A stretch of 64,000 nucleotides of DNA from Clavaria fumosa. Lineage: Eukaryota; Basidiomycota; Agaricomycetes; Agaricales; Clavariaceae. Made by a program: the position numbers and the translations under genes. Below, piece after piece: positions 45,859 to 57,093 of the stretch (the stretch's first letter is position 1; every line of letters starts with the position of its first letter). Below the pieces are notes generated by a model. It saw only the letters and a program-made list of their open reading frames with translations. It did no database searches and was not told the DNA's origin. The stretch covers positions 620,001 through 684,000 of the forward strand of contig OX637804.1 of NCBI GenBank assembly GCA_951802425.1, in the 5' to 3' direction.

Positions 45859-46838
45859 GACAAATGTAATTCATTTCGCTCTACTTTATTCTCCAAATGA
45901 ACTCACAGTACTCAGCAACATCTTTAAAGGAAGTAATGGCTGAGTTGGCGAAGGAGGACTTGTGCGATTCAATGGGGGGTAATCGCCTAATCGATGACAC
46001 ATCACTGAACTCGCTACTTGCGATGGGGCTTGAACTTGAAGAACAACAGTACGTGCTTTACATCACAGTTTTGGTCTGAGCCTAATTTGTTTTCCGGTAT
46101 GCAGGCGTGCTCTTATCTTCCAAGCTTCAAGACTGAAGGAAGGCAAGGACTCGGCAGATATCCTGGAGAAACGCAACACGTTGTGGCAACGTATCCAACT
46201 CTGGAAAGAAAAACAAGCAGTATATATGCCTTTCGTTACCCAACTATGGCTCGACACTTCAGAAACACTGTTACCACTCCGAGCACCTGCCAAACCAGAA
46301 ACTATCAATCTCCACCTTCCCTCGTCACCTTCTATCCCCATGGTTATGCTACAATCGATCCCAATTTGCATTAACAAAGAGAAACACATGCGCATTGCTC
46401 AAGCATTTGATGCCCTTGCCGAATTATGTCACCTTCTGCGAATAACCATGGGGCTTTGGCACTACAAATATGCACAAATTGGGCCAAGCCAACAAATGAA
46501 CACTCGCGCATGATCCTATATCAGCCATTTTCAAGATAAGGTACAACGATGTGCTGAACGTTACCGTGCGGCTAGGCGTGCTCTCCTGTAGCTCGAACCT
46601 CAAGGAAAATGGAGAGAGCAGCTGCATGAACTGAGAAAACAAGACATAGCCTTCCCAGAAAAGGGAGACAATGACGGTGAGGGGACACGTGTAGTCTCGT
46701 GGATATGGCTTGGAAAGCCGGATGCTGAGGGCATGCCGGCAGATGAGGAAGAGATCAATGACAGTATGTGGTAGAACAAGTTTTCTTGGTAGCCTATCTA
46801 ATTCCTTTGTAGGCCTTCGTATTGAATGGGCGAAATCT

Positions 46839-47143
46839 TGTCAGACTTAGTCTCACGGTTCACACAACTTAACGTAAGGTCGATGATGATGATACTAACA
46901 TAAGGGGAAAAGGGTACAAGTAAGAAAGCGACGTAGTATATATAGTGAGCGGTTCGGGAGTTGCCGGCATTCCCACGCTCGGACCCCGTGCGTCACGTGA
47001 TGCGTCCAGGCCCGGGTCACGTGATTTTCTCATTATGTAAGCCACCACCTGTTCGGGTCACGTGACTCGTCCGCAAACTTCCCGCAACTCTTTTGCGATC
47101 CTTTCTTGGCCTTTCCAACCTGCTTATGTAAGCAATCCTGACA
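46839..47143 (-). repeat. Gypsy-C 3' LTR (305 bp)
   Basis: Plus-strand ends TGTCAGACTTAG and AATCCTGACA; about 97% identical to the other LTR, most differences at CpG. Confidence 0.95.
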
Positions 47144-47156
47144 TCACCCCCCTCTT
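47144..47156 (-). promoter_or_regulatory. Gypsy-C polypurine tract
   Basis: Minus strand AAGAGGGGGGTGA abutting the 3' LTR. Confidence 0.8.
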
Positions 47157-50100
47157 AAGGCTGGGCGTCTCGACCTGCCAACTTCGCCTTGTCAGGGTAT
47201 TGCTGGAAGAAGTCCTGGAGCAACAGTGCAACGTTAGTGAGGTTGCGATGAGGTTCCCAGGTGTTCTCCTCTGCAGGGTATCCTAACCACTTCACCAAAT
47301 ACTTCACTCCCTGTCCAACCTTCTTGACATCAAGAATTTCCTCCACCTCATACTCCAAGTGGTCATCGTCAATCGTGGGGGGTGGGGGTGGAGGCAAATT
47401 CTGGGAAGGGAAAGAGGGAGCAATATACGGGGTGAGTAGCAACTCATTGAAAACCCGGTGAATGCGCCATGCTCGGGGGAGCTTGAGTCGGTATGCTGCT
47501 GGGCCAACCTTCTCTTCGATGGTGAAGGGTCCAGCCCGCTTGTTGTCAAGCTTCTTGGATGGTCGATCCATTTTCAGGTTCTGGGTATCCAGCCAGACTA
47601 AGTCCCCCTTTGAGTATTCACGACTCAGGCGCTTTCCTTTATCATAGCTAGCCTTCATCGCATCTGCCGCCTTCCCCATTGCATCCCTGGCTGCTCTTCG
47701 GGATTCCGTGAGCTTGGCCATCCACTCGTCTGCTGCAGGGTTCACTTCAGAGGGCAGCCGGATACCACCATTCCAAGGGTGCCGGCCATACTCCAGATAG
47801 AAAGGTGTGAATCCAGTGGCTGAGTGCTCACGGTTATTGAGCGCGAATTTGGCTGTGGATAGCCACTCTGCCCAATCATCCTGCAGATGGTCAACATAGG
47901 CCCGGAGATACACTTCAACCTCCTGATTGACCTGCTCTGTCTGTCCATCTGTTTGTGGGTGGAAGGCAGTGCTCGGGTTCGCCTTAACTCCAATCATCCC
48001 ATAAAACTCCCTCATGAATCTGGACACAAATTGGGTTCCCCGGTCACTCACAACTTTCTGCGGGACTCCATGGTCGCGGAAGACCCGGTCTCGAAGGATC
48101 CGAGCAGCACCAAGTCCCGTGAGGTCAAGGCCAATAGCTTCGATGAGAGTTCGTTTTGTAAACTTGTCGACAATGACAAGGATCGCATTGTGACCACGTG
48201 AGAGGGGGGAAGGTCCAACAATGTCCCAAGAGATGACTGCCCAGGGGCTCTCAGGGACAGGGTGCGGATGGAGCGGAGTGGCGTGCCTGGTACGATCAGG
48301 CTTGATTCGTTGGCATGTCTCACATCCACCTGCATACCGATTGGAATCCTTCACCATGCCCACCCACCAATAGGACCTCAGCAGAGCCGCCCTCAGTTTC
48401 CGTGGACCAGGGTGTCCTGCGATGGGGAGGTCATGCTCAAAGGTGAGCACTGCCTCACGTGCTTCTGGGGGCACCCAAGTGATTTCTGCCTTCCGCCAGA
48501 GTCCCATCCGATCTCTCGTCCACTCATCATCAAGCTCCTCCGGCTTCTGCACATATACCGCACTGTTTTTCTGGAGTAGCGTCTCCATCTCCGATGTGAA
48601 CGATGTGCGGGTCTCAGCCTCTGGGAAGACCTGTACTGGTGCATCCTCCTCCACCATCTCTCCATAATCTGGCCTCTGTGAGAGTGCATCCGCTTTCGTG
48701 TTTGACTTCCCAGTACGGTACTTGATCTCGAAGTCAAAGCACTGGAGCTCTCCAACCCAACGGACCTGCCTCGGTTTCAACTTCTGGGGCTTCCGGAAGT
48801 ACTGGAGGTTAGCATGGTCCATCCAGATTTCGATAGTCTCTTCCACCCCAATCAGGTAAGCCCGCCACTCGCGTAGTGCCCGGATTACAGCCAGGAACTC
48901 CTTGTCGTACACATCGTAATTCTTCTCAGCTGCAGTGAGGGCTTTGGAGATGTAGTCTACAACTCTCCAAGTCCCATCCACCTGCTGCTGTGAGAGAACT
49001 CCTCCAGTTGCCAAGTTGCTCGCATCTGTTTCTACCTTCCATCTCCCTTTGTCTTGTGGTAGAGCCAAGACCGGGGCTGATACTAGTGCCAGGCAGAGAT
49101 CTTGGAAGGCTGCTTCCTCCTCCTCCTCCCATCTCCACGGGACTTTCCCTGTCAGCCGGAAGAGTGGTTTTGCCCGGGCAGAGAGATTTGGGATGTGCCG
49201 GCGGAGGTAGTTCAGCATCCCGTTGAATCTTTGTACCTCTTTCACATTTTTTGGTCTGGGCCAGTTATGGATCGCCGCGCCTTTAGCTGGGTCATGCTCT
49301 AGACGGTTGTGGGAGATCTTCATCCCCAGGAAGAAAACCTCACTCTTCTCGAACTCGCACTTGCTGAGTCTGAGACACAGGCCATTCTCCCCAAACTTCT
49401 TCAAGACCCAATCCATCCAATACCGATGTGTAGCCAAATCCTCTGCAAACACTATAACATCATCGACATAGGCTCGGACATGCCCCCCTGCAATCTCTTC
49501 TCTCAACACATGGTTCATGAAGCGCTGGAAGGTTGCAGGCGCATTCTGCAGCCCAAACCACATAACTGCCAGTTCGAAGAGTCCACGAGGCGTTAGGAAA
49601 GCACAGCGGTGCTGATGTTCTGGCCAGACCTGCATCGATGGGAAACCTCCCTTCGCATCAATCTTGGAATAGATGGTCGCCCCCTTTAACACATCCACAG
49701 TGTCTCGTATGAGGGGGAGGGGGTACTTGTCTTTGATTAGATACGAGTTCAGCCTAGAGTAATCGATAATTGGCCACAGCTTGTCCTTCTCACGTTTGAA
49801 GAAGAAGGGGCTTGCGTATGGGGACTTCGAAGGTCAGATTCGTCCAGAAGCTAGCTGCTCATCCACCCAGCGATTCATTTCCACCATCTCTTCTCACGTC
49901 AGAGAGTATAGCTTAGAGGAGAGGTGTCCAGGGTCTGTTTTAAACTTGATTTTGATATCAAAGTCAGGGCGGGAGCGGGGGAGCTCATCCCACTTTGCTT
50001 CACTAAAAACCAAAGGGTAGTGGCTGGGCCAATCAGGGGTAGGGCCAGTGTTGGGAAAACGGGTGTCCGGGATACTGGCCGAGGCCAGGGTACTCGCTTT

Positions 50101-50778
50101 TGGTGGACCTGAGGGTCGAACAGGGGACCGGTGGCTGTGTGGGGAGGAGGCACAGGAGTTGGGGCAGCGGGTGAGCCTTACTTCAGCTTTCACCCAGTCA
50201 ATCTCTGGATTATGACGCTTTAGCCAATCATGCCCAAGGATCGCCGTGTGGGACTGAGTCTTCCCTAGCAGGAAGTGGATCCGCTCCTGGTGGTCGCCAA
50301 CCGTCACAAGCAGCTCCATCCCATACCGGATCTTACCATCTCTGTTCTGTGTTCCATCCACATTATACATGGTGATTGGATTCAGCAAGGGAGATGGTTC
50401 CAATCCCACCTTTTTCACCCACTCCAAGTCCATAAAGCAGTTGGTGCAGCCTGAGTCGACAAGGGCTTTCGTAGTTGCCCCTTTGCCAGTGCTGAGAGCC
50501 TCCAGGTGCACCTGGATGGAGAGCTCTCGGGGCATACGCAATAGGGTGTCCTTCAGCACCTCTGCAAGGTGCTTTGTTGGCTCCACTTGGCTGCTAGTCC
50601 CCTTTTCTCTTTTCAGTATTTCACTTTTAGCGGTTTCCGTTTCCGCTTTGTCCTTCACCTCAGCCCCAATCCGGGTGTGTCTCTGCTGCAAGATAGTGTA
50701 TTTTGGGATACTAGCTGCGGGTACAGGGACGGGAGGGGGGCTGGGATATCTACTCCTGAGACTCCAGTTCGGACTCAC
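47155..50778 (-). pseudogene. pol: Gypsy-C pol (protease to chromodomain), two TGA codons
   Basis: Overlaps the gag end in the -1 frame. Protease DSGCTN with ILGHDWL; RT blocks IDYSRLNSYLIKDKYPLP, FGLQNAPATFQRF and YVDD; RNase H (ETDASNLATGG, DHANLQYF); integrase HHCC (HDLPIAGHPG…CETCQRI) and core SWDIVGP, SDRGTQF, DGQTEQVN; chromodomain YEVEEILDVKK to DFFQQYP. The TGA at 49896-49894 sits in SLT-x-EEMVEMNRW and the TGA at 49835-49833 in GRI-x-PSKSPYASP, both classic arginine positions. No slippery homopolymer is seen at the gag/pol overlap (DEAQ stop), unlike Gypsy-A. If the two arginines were present it would be about 1200 codons. Confidence 0.93.
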
Positions 50779-51779
50779 TGGGCCTCGTCTCCAAAATCTG
50801 GCTCTTCAACAGGAGCCCTCTTCTCTCTCTTGAGCAAATCCAGGCGGTCTCGGAGCAGTGCGATCTCGTTCTCATAGTCCTCTGCACTACGTGCCTGGCT
50901 TTCCACGGTGCGGATCTGCGGCCTCGGGATCTGCGGACGTGTGTCCTGGAGCTGGCAATCTCTCACCATGTGACCAGCTTGGCCACATCGGAAGCAGGTG
51001 CGCAACACTCCAGGGGCACGGGCACGATCCACCACCATGGCATCACCGGCATTGGTGGGACGCGGCATGGTGGGAGGGGCAGGGGTGCGGGCCAGAGGCT
51101 GGGCCAGGAAGGGACGGGGGGCTGGGGCGAAGCGGGTTTGTTGAGGGAGGGGGTGGCTGGTTGCGGGCAGAGCAGGACGCACAGAGTTCTGTTGTGCGAT
51201 GACTCCGTCGAGGCGATGCTGCTGAGCGTCTAGCTTTTCGGCAAGTGCCTTCCACTGCACGTAGGTCTCTGGCATTGGCGAAACACCATAGACCTTTCCC
51301 ACTAGCCTCCTGCTCAGATTCGACTCCAGCCAATGGACCAGGATGTCCGAATTGGCCACTTCTGTCATCCCCGCTCTTCGGAACATTGTTTTGAACTTTG
51401 CGAAGAACTCAGGTGCCGTCATGACACCCTGTTTCAACCTCGCAATATCTGCGAGGGCAGTCGCACGGTCGTTTGGGTCATCGAACGCTCGCTTCATCTC
51501 TTCCACAAATTCTGCCCAGGTTCCAACCTCGTTGTTACCCAGGATTTCCTCTCCCTTCACATTTGCCCATTCTGCAGCAAACCCCTCGCCAGTAATTTTG
51601 CTGAGGGTGTAGAGGACCTTTGCCAGGTCTGTGGCATAGATTATCGGATTCGCCATAAACAGGAGGCGGAGCGACCGGAGGAATGTACGGAAATTTCTTT
51701 TTTGCCCATCGAATGGGGCGACAACTAAATCCAGCCTCGTGGCATGGACTTCAGGCAGGGCGACGTGGTCAGCCATCAC
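50775..51779 (-). CDS. gag: Gypsy-C gag
   Basis: 334 aa, intact. Starts MMADHVALPEVHATRL. A retrotransposon gag core includes EFVEEMKRAFDDPN and SDILVHWLESNLSRR, then a Pro-rich linker, CCHC knuckle CFRCGQAGHMVRDC (about residues 265-278) for RNA binding, and a Leu/Arg-rich C-terminal helix (NEIALLRDRLDLLKREK). The following pol frame is shifted by -1. About 650 bp of leader separates it from the 5' LTR. Confidence 0.92.
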   Translation of the reverse strand: MMADHVALPEVHATRLDLVVAPFDGQKRNFRTFLRSLRLLFMANPIIYATDLAKVLYTLSKITGEGFAAEWANVKGEEILGNNEVGTWAEFVEEMKRAFDDPNDRATALADIARLKQGVMTAPEFFAKFKTMFRRAGMTEVANSDILVHWLESNLSRRLVGKVYGVSPMPETYVQWKALAEKLDAQQHRLDGVIAQQNSVRPALPATSHPLPQQTRFAPAPRPFLAQPLARTPAPPTMPRPTNAGDAMVVDRARAPGVLRTCFRCGQAGHMVRDCQLQDTRPQIPRPQIRTVESQARSAEDYENEIALLRDRLDLLKREKRAPVEEPDFGDEAQ

Positions 51780-52429
51780 AGACCCTGGTGGTGGTGATGG
51801 GGTTTCGGGGACGTCGGTAACAGGGGAATCGGGGGGGAGCTGGGCTCGACCCGGTCTCGGATGCAGACGCTGTAAATAGAATTCTGGGCCTTGGGCACTC
51901 AGGATTTCTTCGATCTCTTAGCAGTCCTGTCCTCTCAGGCTGCTCTCTATGTATCTAGGTACTTATAGAACTCTTATTCTATAAAACTTGTTGCTAGCAT
52001 GGGGCCCGAATGGTGTCCCAGGTGGTCACTCCACAACTCCTAGTGAGTTGCCCGTGTGCCCTTCTGACAATGGTCACAGAGCAAGGGCCCTGTCCACTGG
52101 ACCAGGAAACTACAGAAAAACTATGTATAGGGCCTTTCCGTGCCCTGTACACTACCCGATTCACTGGTACGTAGCTGTAAAGCAAAGTTCCGGGCCTTTG
52201 GCACTCGGTGTCTCTTGGGGAGGGTCACAGTAGACTTCCTCCAGGTCTGGTCACGTGTATCTACACACAGTAAAAATTTCACACGGTTCTGTTGCACACC
52301 GTGGGCAGGGTAAAGAGAAAGAGGATGAGGGGGATAAGCTGTCACAGAGTGTGACAGTTTGAGATAGGGGTCCAGGCTAGCCGGGTTAGGACACGGGGCT
52401 AGGGCAGACAGGGGTTGATGTTAGTATTG
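51780..52429 (-). other. Gypsy-C 5' untranslated leader
   Basis: Between 5' LTR and gag ATG; no conserved ORF. A standard tRNA 3'-end primer site is not obvious next to the LTR (CAATACTAACATC). Confidence 0.6.
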
Positions 52430-52733
52430 TGTCAGACTTAGTCTCACGGTTCACACAACTTAACGTAAGGTCGATGATGACGATACTAACATAAGGGGAA
52501 AAGGGTACAAGTAAGAAAGCGACGTAGTATATATAGCGAGCGGTTCGGGAGTTGCCAGCATTCCCACGCTCGGACCCGTGCATCACGTGATGCGTCCAGG
52601 CCCGGGTCACGTGATTTTCCCATTATGTAAGCCACCACCCCTTCGGGTCACGTGACTCGTCCGCAAACTTCCCGCAACTCTTTTGCGATCCTTTCTTGGC
52701 CTTTCCAACCTGCTTATGTAAGCAATCCTGACA
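52430..52733 (-). repeat. Gypsy-C 5' LTR (304 bp)
   Basis: Plus-strand ends TGTCAGACTTAG and ATCCTGACA; one base shorter than the 3' LTR. Confidence 0.95.
52528..52655 (-). promoter_or_regulatory. Gypsy-C LTR promoter: three CACGTG boxes plus TATA
   Basis: TCACGTGA palindromes at 52648-52655, 52607-52614 and 52583-52590 lie, in the element's direction, upstream of TATATATA at 52535-52528. CACGTG is the known core for bHLH factors of the Pho4/Cbf1 type. The same set is kept in the 3' LTR (47058, 47017, 46993). Confidence 0.6.
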
Positions 52734-53189
52734 AATCTAGAGCATGATCAGCCCGATGGGATGAAGAAGTCCAACAGTTGGAGGAAGAAATGCGACAAGT
52801 TCTGTGCTTTTTGGAATGGAAAGCTCAGTGGTGGGCTGCACAGGTGGGGATCCACATAACTGACAATGACCACATAAATTTAGGGATTGCAGCTTATGCA
52901 TCAAAGCAATCGTGGATCAACAATCAGATGGCCAACGCATTTGCCCGCCAGTGGCACCCTCACCTTGTCGCAAATTCCCTGTCTGCCGCAGACTGGCTGA
53001 AGTGCTTTATCCCGGATATGACAATGTCTCCTGCCAAAGCCGTACTAGTAGATGAGGATGACATAGACATAGCTGGGTTAGATGATGATTTGTTTGATTG
53101 AAATAACAATACTATGCACCTGTACTGCAACAAAATGGTCAGGCTACCCAGTACTCATTATAAGTTGGCCGTATGTTGGAACTAGGGTG

Positions 53190-53605
53190 CTTTAACAATA
53201 GCTGCATTTAGTAAACTGAGAGTGTTCTTGGGCAGCTGTAGCTATGCAGGAATATATTACAGTGGTCAGTAATAGCTGCATTTAGTAAACTGAGTGTGTT
53301 ATTGGGCAACTGTAGCTGTACAGTAATATACTACAGTGGCCAGTAATAGCTGCATTTAGTAAACTGAGAGTATCATTGGGCAGCTGTAGCTGTACAGTAA
53401 TATACTACAATGCTCAGTGATAGCTGCATTTAGTAAACTGAGGCGTTATTGGGCAGCTGTAGCTGTACAGTAATATATTACAGTGCTCAGTGATAGCTGC
53501 ATTTAGTAAACTGAGAGTGTTATTGGGCAGCTGTAGCTGCACAGTAATATACTACAATGCTCAGTGATAGCTGCATTTAATGAACTAAGGCTGTACATAA
53601 GTTGA
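53190..53605. repeat. 74-bp tandem repeat, about 5.5 units
   Basis: TAGCTGCATTTAGTAAACTG recurs at 53199, 53273, 53347, 53421, 53494 and 53568. Located just 3' of the KDZ stop codon, so probably subterminal sequence of that element. Confidence 0.93.
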
Positions 53606-53834
53606 CTAGGCATTTGGTAGTGCAGCACACTAGTGTACTTCAGATATACCAGTAATTACTGTCAAAAGTTAAATATAAATTTGTACTATTACCATGTTTT
53701 AGTATACTAAACTTACTGGGACTATTGAACCTGAACCTACTTGGACAAGTCAATGTCTTGTATGCCTTTTTTGACTTGTTTTGACTTGTTTTGACTTGTT
53801 TAAGGCAAACAAGACACTTGTAGAAGTGCTGATG
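53606..53834. repeat. Probable right terminus of the KDZ element (CATCAG type)
   Basis: Three TTTTGACTTG repeats (53769-53800), then a terminus whose reverse complement is CATCAGCACTTCTACAAGTG followed by TCTTGTTTGCC, like MITE Z. A matching left end near 39-41 kb was not found. Confidence 0.6.
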
Positions 53835-54161
53835 TACTTCTTGGGTGGCACAATATTAGCATCTTTTTTGGACTGAATGGTGTGCACGACTGACAAGCGA
53901 GGTCAGACTTCGAACAAAGTTCAAAATAAGATCATGTGACCTTATGTTGAAATTTCTTTTGAAGTCCAATTTGTCCTTGGCCAGAAGTTTATAGTAAGAG
54001 GGTGTGCTCCATAGTGCATCTTCACTGTCAAGTACTCTATAGATGGCATCTTCACTGTCAAGTACTCTATAGATAGCCTGTTCACTATAAGAGGCTATGT
54101 GAATCTTTAGCATCTATGACAATACTCAAATTCTATAGACTGAAATCAGGTTTTGCTGATG
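53835..54161. repeat. Fragment ending in TTTTGCTGATG, partly shared with Y
   Basis: 53886-53970 matches 45318-45405. Ends ATCAGGTTTTGCTGATG like the internal Y sequence at 45412-45427, exactly where module B homology begins. Holds a tandem duplication (CATCTTCACTGTCAAGTACT at 54017 and 54047). No gene. Confidence 0.6.
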
Positions 54162-54562
54162 CTCTAGGCCCCATCTCGATTACCGTTCGCAGGCTATCGT
54201 GGGGAAGCAAGCGTAGTGGCCCGGCCCGTCGTTAACACCTCTCACAACACAGGGCTCGGAATGCACGTGTCGACGCGTCGAACCAATTGAACGCCATAAT
54301 AGTAGAGATTTGAGCGAGAGTATTCCACTTCTCAACTCACCTCCGGTTGGGCTCCTGATCCGATATCTAGACATCCTCCGGTTGGGCTCCTGATCCAATA
54401 TCTAGACATCCTCTGGTAGATTACAGCCAGCTGGAGTGAAACACTTCTATCAGCCTCTGGATTGGAAAGACTGAAAGAAAGTATCATACACTCGCACGAC
54501 TCGCCGTTTATCTATGTTCATGCGCGGAAGTATTTGCACTTTTCTATCTGAGATTATATACC

Positions 54563-55075
54563 TCATAACCAAAAACGCAACAGAAGCACGACATGAGACA
54601 CGCGGTCTGGGGGTCCGAGAATAACAAAAACACGCACTGCGCAAACGCCGTCTCCCCCAATGCCAGGAGTCTTTCTGTGCAGATTCCTGCAGCTCCTCAC
54701 GGTATGTCGCCGGAGCTCCTCTTGCGGCCTTCTCCCTCGCCTCATGGTGAACCAGAGCGCATCCGCCAACATCGCGTTGCCGTTGCGCTTCACAATCTTA
54801 CGCTCGATGGTGCACTAGATCTGCGGCGGCTTCGGTGGGGGCATGTAGAGTCGACTTTCTTTGTGACGCACTCGTCCGTCTTCGGCGTCGTGAGCATCGT
54901 CGACCAGTTCGGCCAGCTCCGCGACGCGTTCATGTATCCGGGCACACACACAAACCCCATGACGCGCTGTATCGCGTGCGCACAACGGAGGGTTTGCGGC
55001 TCTGCCAAAGGCCAAATTGTTGAGGGAATGCCCCCGATTGTATGTATGTGGAATGGGCAAGTTGTAAAATGACAA
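54563..55075 (-). pseudogene. Unidentified minus-strand gene fragment, module B
   Basis: Counterpart of 22240-21728 with the same segments (ERVAELAELVDDAHDAEDG; NGNAMLADALWFTMRRGRR) and the same internal stop, so the stop predates the duplication. Family unknown. Confidence 0.4.
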
Positions 55076-57093
55076 ACTGCAGAGGGAGGATGAGGCGTGT
55101 CAAGGAAAGTGTCAGGCGCCGGTGTCAGAGAAAACCGCAGAAAGCGCAATGCCGTCCCAGGCCCATTATCTATGAGCACTGGATGAGGCAGACTTTCAAT
55201 CAGTCCAGAGGATCTTTGTATGGAAGAACGAACGACAAAATGGCTGGGGATTCGCGAGTGCGATGCTGTTTGGTGTCATCTTCGGAGATTGCACGACCAC
55301 CGAGAGATCCCGAAGGACAGATGGAATAGACAGAATGTGAAGCGAAACACGGTTTAAGCCATCCCGGGGGTGGGGGGAGGGGCGCCTAGGCGGTTGCGGT
55401 CATTGTGTGGTCATCGGGGGGTTCTGCAACAGCACAAATATGAAATGCGGGACAAACCGCACGGACTTACTTCGGGAATGTGTCGACTCCACAATGGGTT
55501 ATCACGAGCAGGGCCATTATTTCCCCTTATCGCTAGCGCAGGAGCCCGCGTTCGGGGGGTCGTCGTGCCCCCTGACCTCGCCTTCTTGATGATCACTTCC
55601 TTTGTGTCAAGCCTCGCAGAGTCTCTCCGTGACGCCTGCCGAGCTGTCCGAGTTGTCGCCCGTTCACCGCGCCAGGTACATCATCATCACAATCGCCGAA
55701 CAGGCGCTCACCTCGACGCACTTCCCGTGGCAGTGCCTCCTGCATTTCCTGGGTGGAGGTCTGCAGGTTCAGCGCAAACTGCAACGTCGAGTTGATGTTG
55801 CGTGACCACGAGGAGGTTCTTACCTGCGCCATCCTACCTTACATCCACCACACCTGACTTAGAGCTGACAGCGGGATGCGGACGAGATCCAGAATAGAGG
55901 TACGGCAGATGCGACACCCATGGCGATGGCGGCGACACATGCCTGGACTGTCGTCAAAGGCATCATAGTTCACGTCGTCTGCCGTTCCCGCGACGGGCGC
56001 CCACATAGGGTGAAGTTTGGAGTAGAAAGAATAATAGGACACGGAAGGTGCTCGAGTGCTTGGTGTTGTTCGTTAGCCAACTAGAGCGACGTACAAGGAG
56101 ATCCGCTCCTCACAACATTCTGGCATGTACTCCCCTCAACGGCGATCCAAACTTGCCAGTGTGCATTGGCACACCGCAACCACGCAGCGCCCGTAGCCAT
56201 TATTCAGTATATCGTATGCATCGGCTGATGAATTGAGAGATGAGAGAACATTCAGTCAGCGTGAAGCGAGTCACGCCCCACGGCGCCCACTCCGCATGTC
56301 GCATGCACTGTTTTGGGCCTTTGCAATGTCTCTCTTGATCTCTCTCATGCTGCTGTCCTTCGTCAACGTTTTCCCCTCGCCCTGCTTGGACCTACGCTCA
56401 TGACGCCTACGTGTCCCATTTCAACGCCGCTCACAACACGCGTGTTTACACATACACCTATCAAAATGTCTCATGATTCAATCCCTCCGACATGCATTGG
56501 CAACAACAACGGTGAAGAAGATTGAATGGACTCGCCCACATCGGGTGCATGTGCGTTTGTGTATGCGCCCGCAGTCCATCCATCCTGTTTCCTAAGGTTG
56601 CGACCCTAAGGGACCCAGCAGCAGCAGCGGCGACTATAACCCACTTGACCCTGTGCTCCTCACCTACACATTCCTCATTTCTTAGCAATGTCTTCCTTCT
56701 TTCATTTGCATATCTGCCTTGCTAATTGCTTTTGACTTTCTCGCGAGGTCGCAGACGTTGGTCAGTTGCCACGCACAAGTACGCTTATTGATGCTGATAA
56801 TTATTGCTAAGTGATTCATCATTATTGTAATACTACGTTTTGGGACTCAAGAATCATGTTGTGTTCAGACGTTGCAGAAAGAAGAACATAGTATTTTTGC
56901 CAGACTCAAACAATGGGGACAGCTCTAGTTACTTGGACACCCGTTACAAGGGCGAAAAAGACTGAATGTGTGAGATATGTGTGTAACGAGTAAGAGACAA
57001 ATAGGACACACCAAGGTGATGTTGTTGTTGCCAACCAACCCACCCACCGCCAATCGCCATCTTTGTCATTCATCAATCAAATCTCTAACATTA

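Larger units (their letters stand above)
46834..52738 (-). mobile_element. Gypsy-C: complete chromodomain Gypsy element with AATCT target duplication
   Basis: Element 46839-52733 on the minus strand, with both LTRs, gag, pol and polypurine tract. AATCT at 46834-46838 and 52734-52738. Inserted in the last KDZ exon: AKS joins RA…SARWDEEV after removal. Related to Gypsy-B. Only two nonsense codons, both TGA for expected CGA. Confidence 0.96.
41075..53101 (+). pseudogene. KDZ-type transposase with CxC2 cluster, split by three insertions and decayed
   Basis: Starts MARRKTGAKVNIIRAGLPS. The CxC2 zinc-type cluster is CVLCGANAKFKCHDC…CCQSC, then PFHRILKWEGTFYNDASLW. Later blocks: LKNRGITNDPPLGNGWGHWV after LALDANF, CARHSLVRKNGLGDLQKGE, RYANMDF, IPKMHIYGHG, EDPERWWAHINPVTSSTREM. 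The 3' part has EKRNTLWQRIQLW, YRAARRALL and EEEMRQVLCFLEWKAQWW, ending at 53101. Introns: 41345-41390, 41818-41865, 42241-42291, 42486-42534, 42695-42741, 42894-42944, 43236-43287, 45866-45915, about 46048-46104, 46764-46812. Z, Y and Gypsy-C interrupt exons. The block expected between HITYY and IPKMH (YDIxCQW, one catalytic Asp) is deleted. Stops at 46511 (TGA), 46588 (TAG), 52745 (TGA). Confidence 0.9.
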
